Shown: positions 1 through 8,221 of the stretch, in pieces
Layout: each line of letters begins with the position of its first letter
How positions within the stretch are numbered: the first letter of the stretch is position 1
DNA from: Streptomyces sp. NBC_01439
Lineage (GTDB): Bacteria; Actinomycetota; Actinomycetes; Streptomycetales; Streptomycetaceae
DNA length: 64,000 nucleotides
Assembly: GCF_036227605.1 (NCBI RefSeq)
Contig: NZ_CP109487.1
Location: 7,563,501-7,627,500 of the forward strand
Direction: 5' to 3'
Position numbers and translations under genes: made by a program
The notes under the pieces: model-generated
The model's database searches: none
Seen by the model: only the letters and a program-made list of their open reading frames with translations
Told to the model about the DNA's origin: nothing

Positions 1-2
1 CG

Positions 3-638
3 CTGTTCATGGCGCTCATCCGCTCCCTGCTGCGGCACACCGCGCAGAACAGCGGCCTACAGCACCTGGTCGCCGGACGCGCCGGCGGCAGCCGGCGGAT
101 CCCGGTCGTCGGCGCCACCCCGCTGCTCAACGCGGTCACCGCCACCAACGGCTACCTCACCCGCAACCACCTGCGGCAGGGCTACTTCGCCACCCTCTTC
201 TTCGGGGTGCTCGACCCGCTCACCGGCAGCCTGGTCTACATCAACGGCGGCCATAACCCGCCCCTGCTGCTGCCTGCCGACGGCAGCCCACCGGTCGCCC
301 TCCACATCACCGGGCCCGCCGTCGGGATCCAGCCCGACTGCGTCTACACCCTCGGCTACGCCCAGCTCGACCCCGGCGACACCCTGTTCGCCTTCACCGA
401 CGGGGTCCCCGAAGCACGCTGCCCGGGCGGCAGCTTCCTCGGCGACGACCGGATGCTGGAACTGCTCGCCGGGCCACCGGTCAGCGGCAAGGAGGTGGTC
501 GACCGGATGGACCTGGCGGTGCGCGAGCACACCGGCACCGCCGAACAGCACGACGACGTCACCATGCTGGCCCTGCACCGGCCACGCGCGGCGCGGGGGC
601 CGCGCGCGGACGGCGCCGGCACCCGGGTGGTGGCCTAG
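3..638 (+). CDS. SpoIIE/PP2C-type serine phosphatase, C-terminal part (5' end outside window)
   Basis: This is the C-terminal half of a PPM/SpoIIE-family protein phosphatase, the kind that dephosphorylates anti-anti-sigma factors. The frame is open from the first bases and reads LFMALIRSLLR, the helix that normally sits in the middle of the SpoIIE catalytic domain, so the true start is upstream. Further on are YINGGHNPPLLL, the metal-site Asp in FAFTDGV and the terminal HDDVTMLAL motif, all expected for a catalytically intact enzyme. Its stop codon directly abuts the ATG of the ParA-like gene, so the two are translationally coupled. Which sensor domains precede it and which sigma regulator it serves cannot be seen here. 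Confidence 0.9.
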   Translation: MFMALIRSLLRHTAQNSGLQHLVAGRAGGSRRIPVVGATPLLNAVTATNGYLTRNHLRQGYFATLFFGVLDPLTGSLVYINGGHNPPLLLPADGSPPVALHITGPAVGIQPDCVYTLGYAQLDPGDTLFAFTDGVPEARCPGGSFLGDDRMLELLAGPPVSGKEVVDRMDLAVREHTGTAEQHDDVTMLALHRPRAARGPRADGAGTRVVA

Positions 639-1382
639 ATGACCCGCACCATCGTCGTGCACTCGCACCGCGGTGGGACGGGCAAGTCCTCGGTAGTGGC
701 GAACCTCGCGCTGCTGCTGGCGGCCGAGGGGCGCCGGGTGGGGGTGGTCGACACCGATATCCAGTCACCCACCCTGGACCTGCTGTTCCGCCTGGGGCCC
801 GGCGCCTCTCTGACCGACTACCTGCTCGGCCGCTGCGAGATCGAGACCACCGCCCAGCAGACGGGGGTGCCCGGGCTGTACGTCGTACCGGCCCGGACCG
901 GGACGGCCGCCCTGCGCGAGATCATGGCCGGGGGCTACGACGTCGGACTGCTGCCGGAGGGCTTCGACCGGCTCGCCGCGCACTACGCCCTCGACGTGCT
1001 GCTGCTCGACACCCACGCCGGGCTCAACAACGAGTCGGTGACCGCCATGGCGAGCGCCGACGTACTGATGATCATGGCCCGGGCCGACCGGATCGACCTC
1101 TCAGGGGTCGAGGAGACCATCGCCCTCGCCGGGCGACTGACCTGCCGGCGGAACCTGGTCCTGAGCATGGCCCCCGAGGGCATCGACCGGGACGCGGCCC
1201 GCCGGCGCTCCGAGGCGGTCTACGGCGCGCCAGTGGCCGGAATCCTTCCCTACTCGCCGGAAATGGCGGCTCTGTACGGGGAGCGCATATTTGCAGAAGC
1301 CCACCCCGACCACCCCCTGGTCGGTGAATTCCGCACCATCATCTCGGCGTTGGACGCACGTGACGAAGTATCGCGGGCCTGA
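639..1382 (+). CDS. ParA/MinD-like P-loop ATPase
   Basis: A 247-residue cytosolic ATPase of the SIMIBI (ParA/MinD) class. A deviant Walker A motif (HRGGTGKSS, residues 9-17) carries the signature lysine pattern, VDTDIQSPTLD is the A' motif, and LLLDTHAGLN is the Walker B region. The ATG directly follows the phosphatase stop, which supports this start. No ParB partner, parS-like site or cargo gene is visible, so chromosome segregation is unlikely. Pairing with a SpoIIE phosphatase suggests positioning or switching of a signalling complex, which is inference. The intergenic stretch 1383-1452 separates it from the redox cluster and contains the ribosome-binding site of the next gene. Confidence 0.85.
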   Translation: MTRTIVVHSHRGGTGKSSVVANLALLLAAEGRRVGVVDTDIQSPTLDLLFRLGPGASLTDYLLGRCEIETTAQQTGVPGLYVVPARTGTAALREIMAGGYDVGLLPEGFDRLAAHYALDVLLLDTHAGLNNESVTAMASADVLMIMARADRIDLSGVEETIALAGRLTCRRNLVLSMAPEGIDRDAARRRSEAVYGAPVAGILPYSPEMAALYGERIFAEAHPDHPLVGEFRTIISALDARDEVSRA

Positions 1383-1452
1383 CGTCATCCCCCTTACGCC
1401 CCCCGCGGGTGGCGTGTTGAATCGGCAGCGAATCCAGAACAAGGAGAGAATC

Positions 1453-2193
1453 ATGAAGATTCTCGTCGTCATGACGGCCAAAGCCACACTGCATCTGCTC
1501 GACGGCGAACAGCACCCCTCGGGATTCTGGGCCGAGGAATTCGTCGTGCCCTTCTCGCTCTTCAAAGCGGCCGGCCACGACGTGGACGTGGCGACGATCG
1601 GGGGCAGGGCACCGACGGTCGACCAGACGAGCATCGACCCCCAGTTCCTCCAGTGGGTCCGCCCCCAGGGTTCGCCGGACGAAGACGCGGCCAACGCCGC
1701 CGCATACGTCCGGGCCATCGAGAACACCCCCCAGCTGAGAGCTCCCATCGCACTGGAGACCCTCACCGAGAAGGACGTCGCGGACTACGACGGCGTGTAC
1801 GTCAGCGGCGGTCACGGCGCCATCGGAGACCTCCCCAAGTCCGACGAGCTCGCCCAGATCCTGCGCTGGGTCATCGCGCAGGACAAGCCGCTCGCCACCG
1901 TGTGCCACGGCCACACCGCGCTGCTCGCACTGCGCGACGGCGAAGGCCGCTGGCCCTTCGAGGGCTACCGGATGACCGCGTTCTCGCACAGCGAGGAACT
2001 GGTCACCAACATGGCCGGCCGGCTCCCGCTGATCCTGGAGGTCGAACTCACCCGGCTCGGCGCCCGCTACGAGAAGGCCGAAGCCATCTGGGACTCGCAC
2101 GTGGTCGTCGACCGCAAGCTGACGACCGGCCAGAACCCCTACTCCTCCAAGGCCCTCGCCGAGAACTTCTTGACGCAGCTCGCGAAGGGCTAG
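1453..2193 (+). CDS. DJ-1/PfpI-superfamily (type 1 glutamine amidotransferase-like) protein
   Basis: A 246-residue protein of the DJ-1/PfpI fold. The ATG at 1453 was preferred over an in-frame upstream ATG because AAGGAG lies 7 bases before it and the family fold starts at MKILVV. The nucleophile elbow reads ATVCHGHTAL with Cys151 followed by His, and GFWAEEF near residue 28 supplies the conserved Glu that activates the cysteine in Hsp31/DJ-1-like members. Such proteins act as chaperones, glyoxalases or small hydrolases. Here it heads a co-directional redox cluster and is followed after 33 bases by an aldehyde dehydrogenase, so a role in detoxifying reactive aldehydes is plausible but unproven. 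Confidence 0.85.
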   Translation: MKILVVMTAKATLHLLDGEQHPSGFWAEEFVVPFSLFKAAGHDVDVATIGGRAPTVDQTSIDPQFLQWVRPQGSPDEDAANAAAYVRAIENTPQLRAPIALETLTEKDVADYDGVYVSGGHGAIGDLPKSDELAQILRWVIAQDKPLATVCHGHTALLALRDGEGRWPFEGYRMTAFSHSEELVTNMAGRLPLILEVELTRLGARYEKAEAIWDSHVVVDRKLTTGQNPYSSKALAENFLTQLAKG

Positions 2194-2226
2194 TACCGCC
2201 CCCGCACCCGAAACCGGAAGGCAGCC

Positions 2227-3711
2227 ATGACCAAGCGTGAGCTGAGCGGCCAGCCCCTCGCCAACCCCGGGAAACTGTTCATCGGCGGCGCCTGGGTCCC
2301 GGCCCGGGACGGCCGGACCGAACCGGACATCAGCCCCGTGGACGGGCAGGAGATCGTACCGGTGGCCCAGGCCGCCGCCGCGGACGCGGACGCGGCCGTC
2401 GCCGCCGCCCGTACGGCGTACGAGGAAGGCCCCTGGAGCAGACTGTCCGCCCAGGAGCGCGCGCTGCGGCTGAACCGGGTCGGTGAGCTCATCGAGCGCG
2501 ACCTGGAAGAGATCGCCCTGCTGGAGACCGTGGACATGGGCAAGCCGTTCGCGTTCTCCAGCACGGTCGACGCCCCCATGGCCGCCCAGCTCATGCACTA
2601 CTACGCCGGGGCCGTGACCCGTGTCGACGGCTCCTCGCGCGCCCCGGCCGGCGGCCAGCTCGCCTACACCCTGCGCGAACCGCTCGGCGTGGTCTGCGCC
2701 ATCACCCCGTTCAACTTCCCGCTGCTGCTATCGATGACGAAGATCGCACCGGCGCTCGCGGCGGGCAACACGGTGGTCCACAAGCCCTCCCCGGCCACCC
2801 CGCTGACCGCCCTGAAGATCGCCGAGCTCTTCCAGGAGGCGGAGATCCCCGACGGGGTGCTGAACGTCATCACCGGTCCGGGCGTGGAACTGGGGGAAAC
2901 CCTCACCGGCCACCCCGACATCGACAAGATCGCCTTCACCGGTTCCACCTCGGTCGGCCAGACCATCATCCGCAAGGCGGCCGGCACCCTGAAGAAGGTG
3001 ACGATGGAGCTCGGCGGCAAGTCCGCCAACATCGTCTTCGCCGACGCCGACCTCGACGCCGCCGAGGAACTCGCCTTCTTCGGCATCTACTACAACAAGG
3101 GCGAGATCTGCACGGCCGGCTCCCGGCTCCTGCTCCAGCGCCCCATCCACGACGAGATGGTCGAACGCCTGGTCCGCCGGGCCGCCGACCTCAAGCCCGG
3201 CGACCCGCGCGACCCGGCCACCCTCTTCGGACCGCTGGCCCACCGCGGACAGTTCGACAAGGTCAGCTCGTACATCGAGGTCGGCGAGAAGGAAGGCGCG
3301 GTCCTGCGCACCGGCGGCAGCGGCTGGACCCCCGAGGGCGCCTCCAGTCAGGGCCTGTACTTCCTGCCGACCATCTTCACCGGCGTCGACAACGGCATGC
3401 GGATCGCCCAGGAGGAGATCTTCGGCCCGGTCCTGTCGATCATCCCGTTCGACACCGAGGAGGACGCCGTGTGCATCGCCAACGACAGCGCGTACGGCCT
3501 CGCCGCCGGCGTCCACACCAAGGACCTGCGGCGGGCCCACCGGGTCGCCTCGCAGATCAAGGCCGGCACGGTCTGGGTCAATTGCTACAACCAGTACGAC
3601 CCCGCCGTGCCCTACGGCGGATACAAGGCTTCCGGTTACGGCCGCGAGTGCGGTCCCGAGTCGCTGGAGAGCTACACCCAGACCAAGTCGGTCTGGATCG
3701 GCATGGACTGA
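2227..3711 (+). CDS. NAD(P)-dependent aldehyde dehydrogenase
   Basis: A full-length 494-residue aldehyde dehydrogenase that oxidises an aldehyde to the carboxylate with NAD(P)+. The Rossmann-fold cofactor region includes ITPFNFPLLL and FTGSTSVGQ. The general-base Glu261 sits in MELGGKS and the catalytic Cys295 in GEICTAG, both in canonical context; EEIFGPVLS and PYGGYKASGYGRE complete the signature. The start lies 10 bases after a GGAAGGCAG ribosome-binding site. It follows the DJ-1-like gene and precedes the molybdenum hydroxylase genes, which fits a catabolic route where an aldehyde intermediate is formed. The substrate cannot be deduced; betaine-, phenylacetaldehyde- and vanillin-type enzymes look alike at this level. 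Confidence 0.95.
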   Translation: MTKRELSGQPLANPGKLFIGGAWVPARDGRTEPDISPVDGQEIVPVAQAAAADADAAVAAARTAYEEGPWSRLSAQERALRLNRVGELIERDLEEIALLETVDMGKPFAFSSTVDAPMAAQLMHYYAGAVTRVDGSSRAPAGGQLAYTLREPLGVVCAITPFNFPLLLSMTKIAPALAAGNTVVHKPSPATPLTALKIAELFQEAEIPDGVLNVITGPGVELGETLTGHPDIDKIAFTGSTSVGQTIIRKAAGTLKKVTMELGGKSANIVFADADLDAAEELAFFGIYYNKGEICTAGSRLLLQRPIHDEMVERLVRRAADLKPGDPRDPATLFGPLAHRGQFDKVSSYIEVGEKEGAVLRTGGSGWTPEGASSQGLYFLPTIFTGVDNGMRIAQEEIFGPVLSIIPFDTEEDAVCIANDSAYGLAAGVHTKDLRRAHRVASQIKAGTVWVNCYNQYDPAVPYGGYKASGYGRECGPESLESYTQTKSVWIGMD

Positions 3712-3716
3712 GAGCG

Positions 3717-3758
3717 CGACCGAGACGGCGAACGAGCCCGACCGAGACGGCGAACGAG
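3717..3758 (+). repeat. Two 20-bp direct repeats in the aldehyde dehydrogenase-reductase gap
   Basis: The 20-mer starting CGACCGAGACGG is present exactly at 3717-3736 and again at 3739-3758, a 22-bp period placing the copies about two helical turns apart. They fill the 69-bp gap between the dehydrogenase stop and the next start. Slippage duplication is the simplest origin; a double operator is possible. Confidence 0.8.
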
Positions 3759-3780
3759 ACCCCCTTCCCGAGGAGCGGCA

Positions 3781-4395
3781 ATGCGGACAGGCATCATCGG
3801 CACCGGGCGGATCGGCTCGGTCCTGGCCAGGATCCTCGTGGCGGCAGGCCATCAGGTCGTCCTCGCGGGCGCCCGCGGCCCCCAGGTCCTCGGCCCGCTC
3901 GTGGCCGAGCTGGGTCGGGCGGCCTCGGCGGCGCACCCCGCCGAGGCCGCCGACCGGGCCGAACTCCTGGTGCTGATGGTGCCCTTCGAACGCGTCCGCG
4001 GGCTGCTCCCGCCGTACGCCGTGCAGGACAAGGTGCTCGTGGACGCCACGAACGCGTTCGGCGGCCCCGGCACCCCCGCCGACCTCGGCGGGCGCGGCTC
4101 CAGCGACCTGGTCGCCGAGTGGTACCCCGACGCCCAGGTCGTCAAATCCCTGAACACCATGCATTTCGAAACCCTCGCCGTCGCCGGCACCGCCCCCGGA
4201 GAGCGCCTGGCACATTTCACCGCCGGCGACGACGCGAAGTCGAAGGAAATCGTCGCGGGAATCATCACGGATCTGGGATTCGCACCCGTGGACACCGGCC
4301 CGTTGCACTCCGGAGGAATTCTCCAACAGCCCGGCGGGCCCCTTTTCAACCGGCCGCTCACGGAAGCGCAGGCGCTGGCATGGATATCACACTGA
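3781..4395 (+). CDS. NADPH-dependent F420 reductase-like Rossmann oxidoreductase
   Basis: A 204-residue protein whose first 30 residues (GIIGTGRIGSVLARILVAAGH) are the glycine-rich dinucleotide-binding loop of the F420H2:NADP oxidoreductase/6-phosphogluconate dehydrogenase-like family (PF03807). Downstream are LVLMVPFERV, VLVDATNAFGGP and VKSLNTMHFETL, the usual core of small NADP-binding reductases. An AGGAG ribosome-binding site lies 5 bases before the ATG. It overlaps the start of the 2Fe-2S subunit gene by 16 bases, so it belongs to the same operon. Bona fide F420 reductases share this fold, but F420-specific residues cannot be judged by eye; it could be any NADP-linked reductase. Confidence 0.8.
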   Translation: MRTGIIGTGRIGSVLARILVAAGHQVVLAGARGPQVLGPLVAELGRAASAAHPAEAADRAELLVLMVPFERVRGLLPPYAVQDKVLVDATNAFGGPGTPADLGGRGSSDLVAEWYPDAQVVKSLNTMHFETLAVAGTAPGERLAHFTAGDDAKSKEIVAGIITDLGFAPVDTGPLHSGGILQQPGGPLFNRPLTEAQALAWISH

Positions 4396-4919
4396 ATGTG
4401 AACGGAAGACCCGAGCAGTTCACGGCGCGGCCGAACGAACTGCTCGTGGAACGGCTCCGCGACGGCCTCGGGCTCACCGGCACCAAGGTCGGCTGTGACA
4501 CCGGCCAGTGCGGCACCTGCGTCGTCCGCCTCGACGGCCGGTCCGTCAAGAGCTGCCTGGTCCTGACCGTCTCCGCCGCCGGCAGCGAGGTGGCCACCAT
4601 CGAGGGCGAGACCACCCGCGGCGGTGAACTGTCCGGCCTCCAGGAGGCACTGCGCCAGGAGCACGGCACCCAGTGCGGCTTCTGCACCCCCGGCATGGTC
4701 ATGGCGCTGGGCGAACTCGTCGACTCCACCGCCGGCGGCGAGGCCCCCACCGAACCCGAGATCCGCGAGTGGCTCACCGGCAACCTGTGCCGCTGCACCG
4801 GCTACCACAGCGTCGTACGGGGCGTGCAGCGCGCCTGTGCGGCAGCCCGCGCCGAGGCGCCCTCCGGTGTCGGCGAGCCCGCCGTCGCCGCATCCACCAC
4901 TGCCGGACAGGAGGTGTGA
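4380..4919 (+). CDS. Molybdenum hydroxylase small subunit, (2Fe-2S)-binding (CoxS/XdhC-type iron-sulfur subunit)
   Basis: The electron-transfer subunit (179 residues) of a xanthine dehydrogenase/CO dehydrogenase-family enzyme. The N-terminal plant-type ferredoxin domain has the CDTGQCGTC cysteine set, with a further Cys in VKSCLVL. The C-terminal four-helix domain has CGFCTPGMV and CRCTGYHS, which bind the second 2Fe-2S cluster. The ATG at 4380 lies inside the end of the preceding gene and gives a family-typical N-terminus (MDITLNVNG). The Mo subunit starts five bases after the stop. It passes electrons from the Mo centre to FAD in the cytosol. Confidence 0.95.
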   Translation: MDITLNVNGRPEQFTARPNELLVERLRDGLGLTGTKVGCDTGQCGTCVVRLDGRSVKSCLVLTVSAAGSEVATIEGETTRGGELSGLQEALRQEHGTQCGFCTPGMVMALGELVDSTAGGEAPTEPEIREWLTGNLCRCTGYHSVVRGVQRACAAARAEAPSGVGEPAVAASTTAGQEV

Positions 4920-4924
4920 GGGAC

Positions 4925-7330
4925 ATGACCGCAGTGACGGGGGAGACCCCGGCCACGGGGAGCGGAGTCCTCGGGCAGCCACTGGACAGCCGTGAGGATC
5001 CGCAGCTGCTGCGCGGCGAAGCCACGTACGTGGCGGACATCGACCTGCCGTGCACCGCCCACATGGCCATCCTGGGCAGCCCGGTGGCGCACGCGAAGAT
5101 CCTCTCCATCGAGACCAAGGCCGCCGAGCAGCTGCCCGGCGTGCTCAAGGTGGCCACCGCCGCCGACTTCACCGACGTCATGCCGCTGCCCTGCATCTGG
5201 ATCCCCGGCGGCGTCGAGAGCCACTTCCCGCCCCACCCCTACGGACTGCCCGGCGCCCGCCCGGTCCTGACCGGCGACACCGTCCGGCACGTGGGCGACC
5301 CCATCGCCGTGGTCGTCGCCGAGACCCCGCGCCAAGCCACCGCGGCGCTCGCCGCCATCGCCGTCGAGTACGAGCCGCTGCCCGTGGTCACCCGCGCCGA
5401 CGAGGCGCTCGCCGAGGGCGCGCCCCAGCTGCACGAGACCGTCCCCGGCAACCTGAACGCGTACTGGACCTGCGGCGACAAGGACCGGACCGACGCGGCC
5501 CTCGCCGAAGCCGAGGTCACCGTCGAGCTCGACCTCGTCAACCAGCGCACCATCAACAGCCCCATCGAGCCGCGCGGCGCCGTCGGCGACTACAACGCGG
5601 CCACCGGCGAGTACACGCTCTACGCCTCCACCCAGGGCCCGCACAACCACCGCTTCCTGCTCTCCGCGCTGGTCCTCGGCATCCCCTTCAACAAGCTCCG
5701 GGTGATCGCCCCGACCGTCGGCGGCAGCTTCGGCACCAAGGGCTACCTGTACCCCGACATGGCGCTGGTGCTGCTGCTGTCCAAGGCGCTCGGCCGGCCC
5801 GTGAAGTGGGTGGACACCCGCACCGGGCTGATGAACTCCACCGTCCAGGGCCGCGACCACCGCCAGCACGTGACGCTCGCCGGCACCCGCGACGGCCGGA
5901 TCACCGCCGTGCGCTGCACCAGCTACGCCAACCTCGGCGCGTACCCCTCGACGATCGGCCCCGGTGTCGCCACCGCCCTGATGGGCCGCTCCATCAGCGG
6001 CATGTACGACATCGACGCCGCCTTCTGCGAGGTCTACGCCGCCTTCACCAACACCGTCTCGCTCGGCGCCCAGCGCGGCAGCGGGCGCGCCGAGGCCGCC
6101 TTCCTCATGGAGCGCCTCGTCGACCGGTACGCCGGCGAGATCGGCATGGACCCGGCGGCCGTCCGCCGCAAGAACCTGGTGCCGAAGGAGAAGTTCCCGT
6201 ACGACAACGGCCTCGGCTGGACCTACGACTCCGGGAACTACCAGCTGAACTTCGACAAGGCCATCGAGCTGTCGGGCTACGCCGACATGCCCGCCCGCAA
6301 GGCCGAGGCCCGCACCCGCGGCAAGCGGCTCGGCGTCGGCCTCGCCACCTACGTGGCGATCTGCGGGGTCGGCCCCTCCACCCGGATGTCCCAGGAGGGC
6401 ATGCTCGGCGGCAGCTGGGAGAGCGCGAACATCCGCGTCCACCCGACCGGCGAGGTCACCGTCATCGTGGGTTCCGCCTCCACGGGCCAGAGCCACGGCA
6501 CGGTCTTCGCGCAGGTCGCCGCCGACGAGTTCGGCATCGACCCGGACACCGTCCAGGTCCTGGAGGGCGACACGCAGAAGGCCCCGTACGGGCAGGGCAC
6601 CTACGGGTCCCGCTCCTACAGCATGGCCGCGCCCGCCGTCGCCCTCACCGCCCGCAAGATCAAGAGCAAGTTGATCCGTGCCGGTGCCGTCTTCCTCGGG
6701 GTCCCCGAGGACAAGGTGGTCTACGAGGGCGGCCGCGTCTACGAAGAGGGCAACGAGCAGAACACCAAGACCTTTGCCGAGCTGGCCACGGCCATGTGGT
6801 ACGGCTGGGGGCTGCCCGCGGAGATCGAACCCGCCCTCGACGAGACCACCCACTTCGACCCGCCGGACTTCAACTACCCCTTCGGCACGCACGTGGCGGT
6901 CGTCGAGATCGACGAACTGACCGGCGAGACCGAGGTGGTGTCCTACACCGCCGTCGACGACGCCGGCCACATCGGCAACCCCAAGATCGTCCTCGGTCAG
7001 ATCGAGGGCAGCATCACGCACGGCCTGGGCCAGGCCCTGATGGAGGCCGCCGTCTACGACGAACAGGGCCTGCTCATCAGCTCCGACCTGACCACGTACG
7101 CCCTGCCGCGCGCCGCCGACGTGCCGCTCTTCACGCTCGACAAGACCGTCACGCCCAGCCCGCACAATCCGCTCGGCGCCAAGGGGGCCGGCGAGATCGC
7201 CACCGTCCCGCCCGCCGCGGCCGTCGTCAACGCCGTCGTCGACGCCCTGTCCGACCTGGGTGTCCAGCACATCGACATGCCCCTCACCCCCGAGAAGGTC
7301 TGGCGCCGCCTGAGAGGGGAAGCCCAGTGA
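4925..7330 (+). CDS. Molybdenum hydroxylase large subunit (Mo-cytosine/pterin cofactor binding)
   Basis: The 801-residue catalytic subunit of a xanthine oxidase-family hydroxylase. The start at 4925 follows a GTGAGGGAC ribosome-binding stretch. The N-terminal a/b hammerhead domain (LRGEATYVADI) is followed by the Mo-binding domains, with GGSFGTKG, the active-site loop GAQRGSGRAEA and, near the C-terminus, KGAGEIATVPPAAAV carrying the expected catalytic Glu. The loop lacks the AYRCSFR signature of true aerobic CO dehydrogenase, so this is an aldehyde, purine or N-heterocycle hydroxylase rather than CoxL. Gene order is small-large-medium. The last four bases overlap the FAD-subunit start, indicating equimolar translation. 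The substrate is unknown. Confidence 0.93.
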   Translation: MTAVTGETPATGSGVLGQPLDSREDPQLLRGEATYVADIDLPCTAHMAILGSPVAHAKILSIETKAAEQLPGVLKVATAADFTDVMPLPCIWIPGGVESHFPPHPYGLPGARPVLTGDTVRHVGDPIAVVVAETPRQATAALAAIAVEYEPLPVVTRADEALAEGAPQLHETVPGNLNAYWTCGDKDRTDAALAEAEVTVELDLVNQRTINSPIEPRGAVGDYNAATGEYTLYASTQGPHNHRFLLSALVLGIPFNKLRVIAPTVGGSFGTKGYLYPDMALVLLLSKALGRPVKWVDTRTGLMNSTVQGRDHRQHVTLAGTRDGRITAVRCTSYANLGAYPSTIGPGVATALMGRSISGMYDIDAAFCEVYAAFTNTVSLGAQRGSGRAEAAFLMERLVDRYAGEIGMDPAAVRRKNLVPKEKFPYDNGLGWTYDSGNYQLNFDKAIELSGYADMPARKAEARTRGKRLGVGLATYVAICGVGPSTRMSQEGMLGGSWESANIRVHPTGEVTVIVGSASTGQSHGTVFAQVAADEFGIDPDTVQVLEGDTQKAPYGQGTYGSRSYSMAAPAVALTARKIKSKLIRAGAVFLGVPEDKVVYEGGRVYEEGNEQNTKTFAELATAMWYGWGLPAEIEPALDETTHFDPPDFNYPFGTHVAVVEIDELTGETEVVSYTAVDDAGHIGNPKIVLGQIEGSITHGLGQALMEAAVYDEQGLLISSDLTTYALPRAADVPLFTLDKTVTPSPHNPLGAKGAGEIATVPPAAAVVNAVVDALSDLGVQHIDMPLTPEKVWRRLRGEAQ

Positions 7331-8160
7331 TCCTCACCGAGTTCGACTACGTGCGGCCCGCCGACCTCGACGAGGCGCTCACCCTGTTGTCCGGGACGCG
7401 TGGCGCCCGGGTCCTGGCCGGAGGCCAGAGCCTGCTGCCCGACCTACGTGCGGGAGCCGACCGGGCCGCCCTGCTGGTCGACATCCGGCGGCTGGCGGAG
7501 CTGCGCGGCGTCACGCGCACGCCCGACGGCACCCGGCTGCGGATCGGGTCCCTCACCACGCTCGCCGAGCTCGCCGCCGACCCGCTGGTGCTCGCCGAAG
7601 CCCCGGAACTGGCCGCCGCGGCCCGCGCCAACGGCGACCCCCAGGTGCGCAACCTCGGCACCGTCGGCGGCAACCTCGCCGCCGCCGGGCGGGCCACCGA
7701 CCTGCCGGTCGCCGCCATGGCCGCCGACGCCGTGGTCGAACTGGCCGGCCCCGGCGGGCGCTCCACCCTGGCCGCCGAAGAGCTCGCGGCCGGCAGCCCG
7801 CCCACCGCCGCGGTCCTCACCGCGCTGCTCGTACCGGCCGCGGGACCTGCCGCCGCCTTCGAGAAGACCGCCGACCGCGCCACCCGCTACCCGGTGTGCG
7901 CCACCGCCGTACGGATCACCCCCGGCGGGCCGCGCATCGCCGTCACCGGGGCCACCCCCCGGCCCTTGCGGCTGCGCGGGGTCGAGGACCGGCTGCGCGG
8001 GGGCCCGTACGGCACGGACGCCGTGCTCGCGGCCTTCCGCGCCGAACCCAGGGAGCTCTTCGTCCCCGGGCGCGGCACCTCGGCCGAGTACCTCGGTCAT
8101 CTCGTGGGGGTCCTCACGGCCCGAGCCTTGCAGAGGGCCGAGCAGGCCCTCGACCGATAG
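7327..8160 (+). CDS. Molybdenum hydroxylase medium subunit, FAD-binding (CoxM-type)
   Basis: The FAD subunit (277 residues) that takes electrons from the 2Fe-2S subunit. The GTG start at 7327 overlaps the previous stop in a GTGA arrangement. The FAD-binding PCMH-type motifs are visible as LAGGQSLLPDL (about residues 31-41) and TVGGNLAAAGR (about 113-123). The C-terminal domain ends in the helical segment seen in CO dehydrogenase flavoproteins. Together with the two upstream genes it completes a three-subunit molybdenum hydroxylase. Its stop is 61 bases before the transporter start. Confidence 0.92.
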   Translation: MILTEFDYVRPADLDEALTLLSGTRGARVLAGGQSLLPDLRAGADRAALLVDIRRLAELRGVTRTPDGTRLRIGSLTTLAELAADPLVLAEAPELAAAARANGDPQVRNLGTVGGNLAAAGRATDLPVAAMAADAVVELAGPGGRSTLAAEELAAGSPPTAAVLTALLVPAAGPAAAFEKTADRATRYPVCATAVRITPGGPRIAVTGATPRPLRLRGVEDRLRGGPYGTDAVLAAFRAEPRELFVPGRGTSAEYLGHLVGVLTARALQRAEQALDR

Positions 8161-8221
8161 CCCGGAAGGGCACGCCACGGGGCCCGCCACGGGCCCCATC
8201 ACGGGGGAGTTGAGTGACGCA

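Noticed and set aside
4802..7270. Very long open frames antisense to the Mo-hydroxylase genes
   Set aside because: High-GC DNA generates such frames; the sense proteins have complete family motifs and the antisense products are Gly/Val/Asp-rich noise.
4925..7330. Assignment of the Mo hydroxylase as aerobic carbon monoxide dehydrogenase
   Set aside because: The active-site loop reads GAQRGSGRAEA and lacks the AYRCSFR motif required of form I CoxL.
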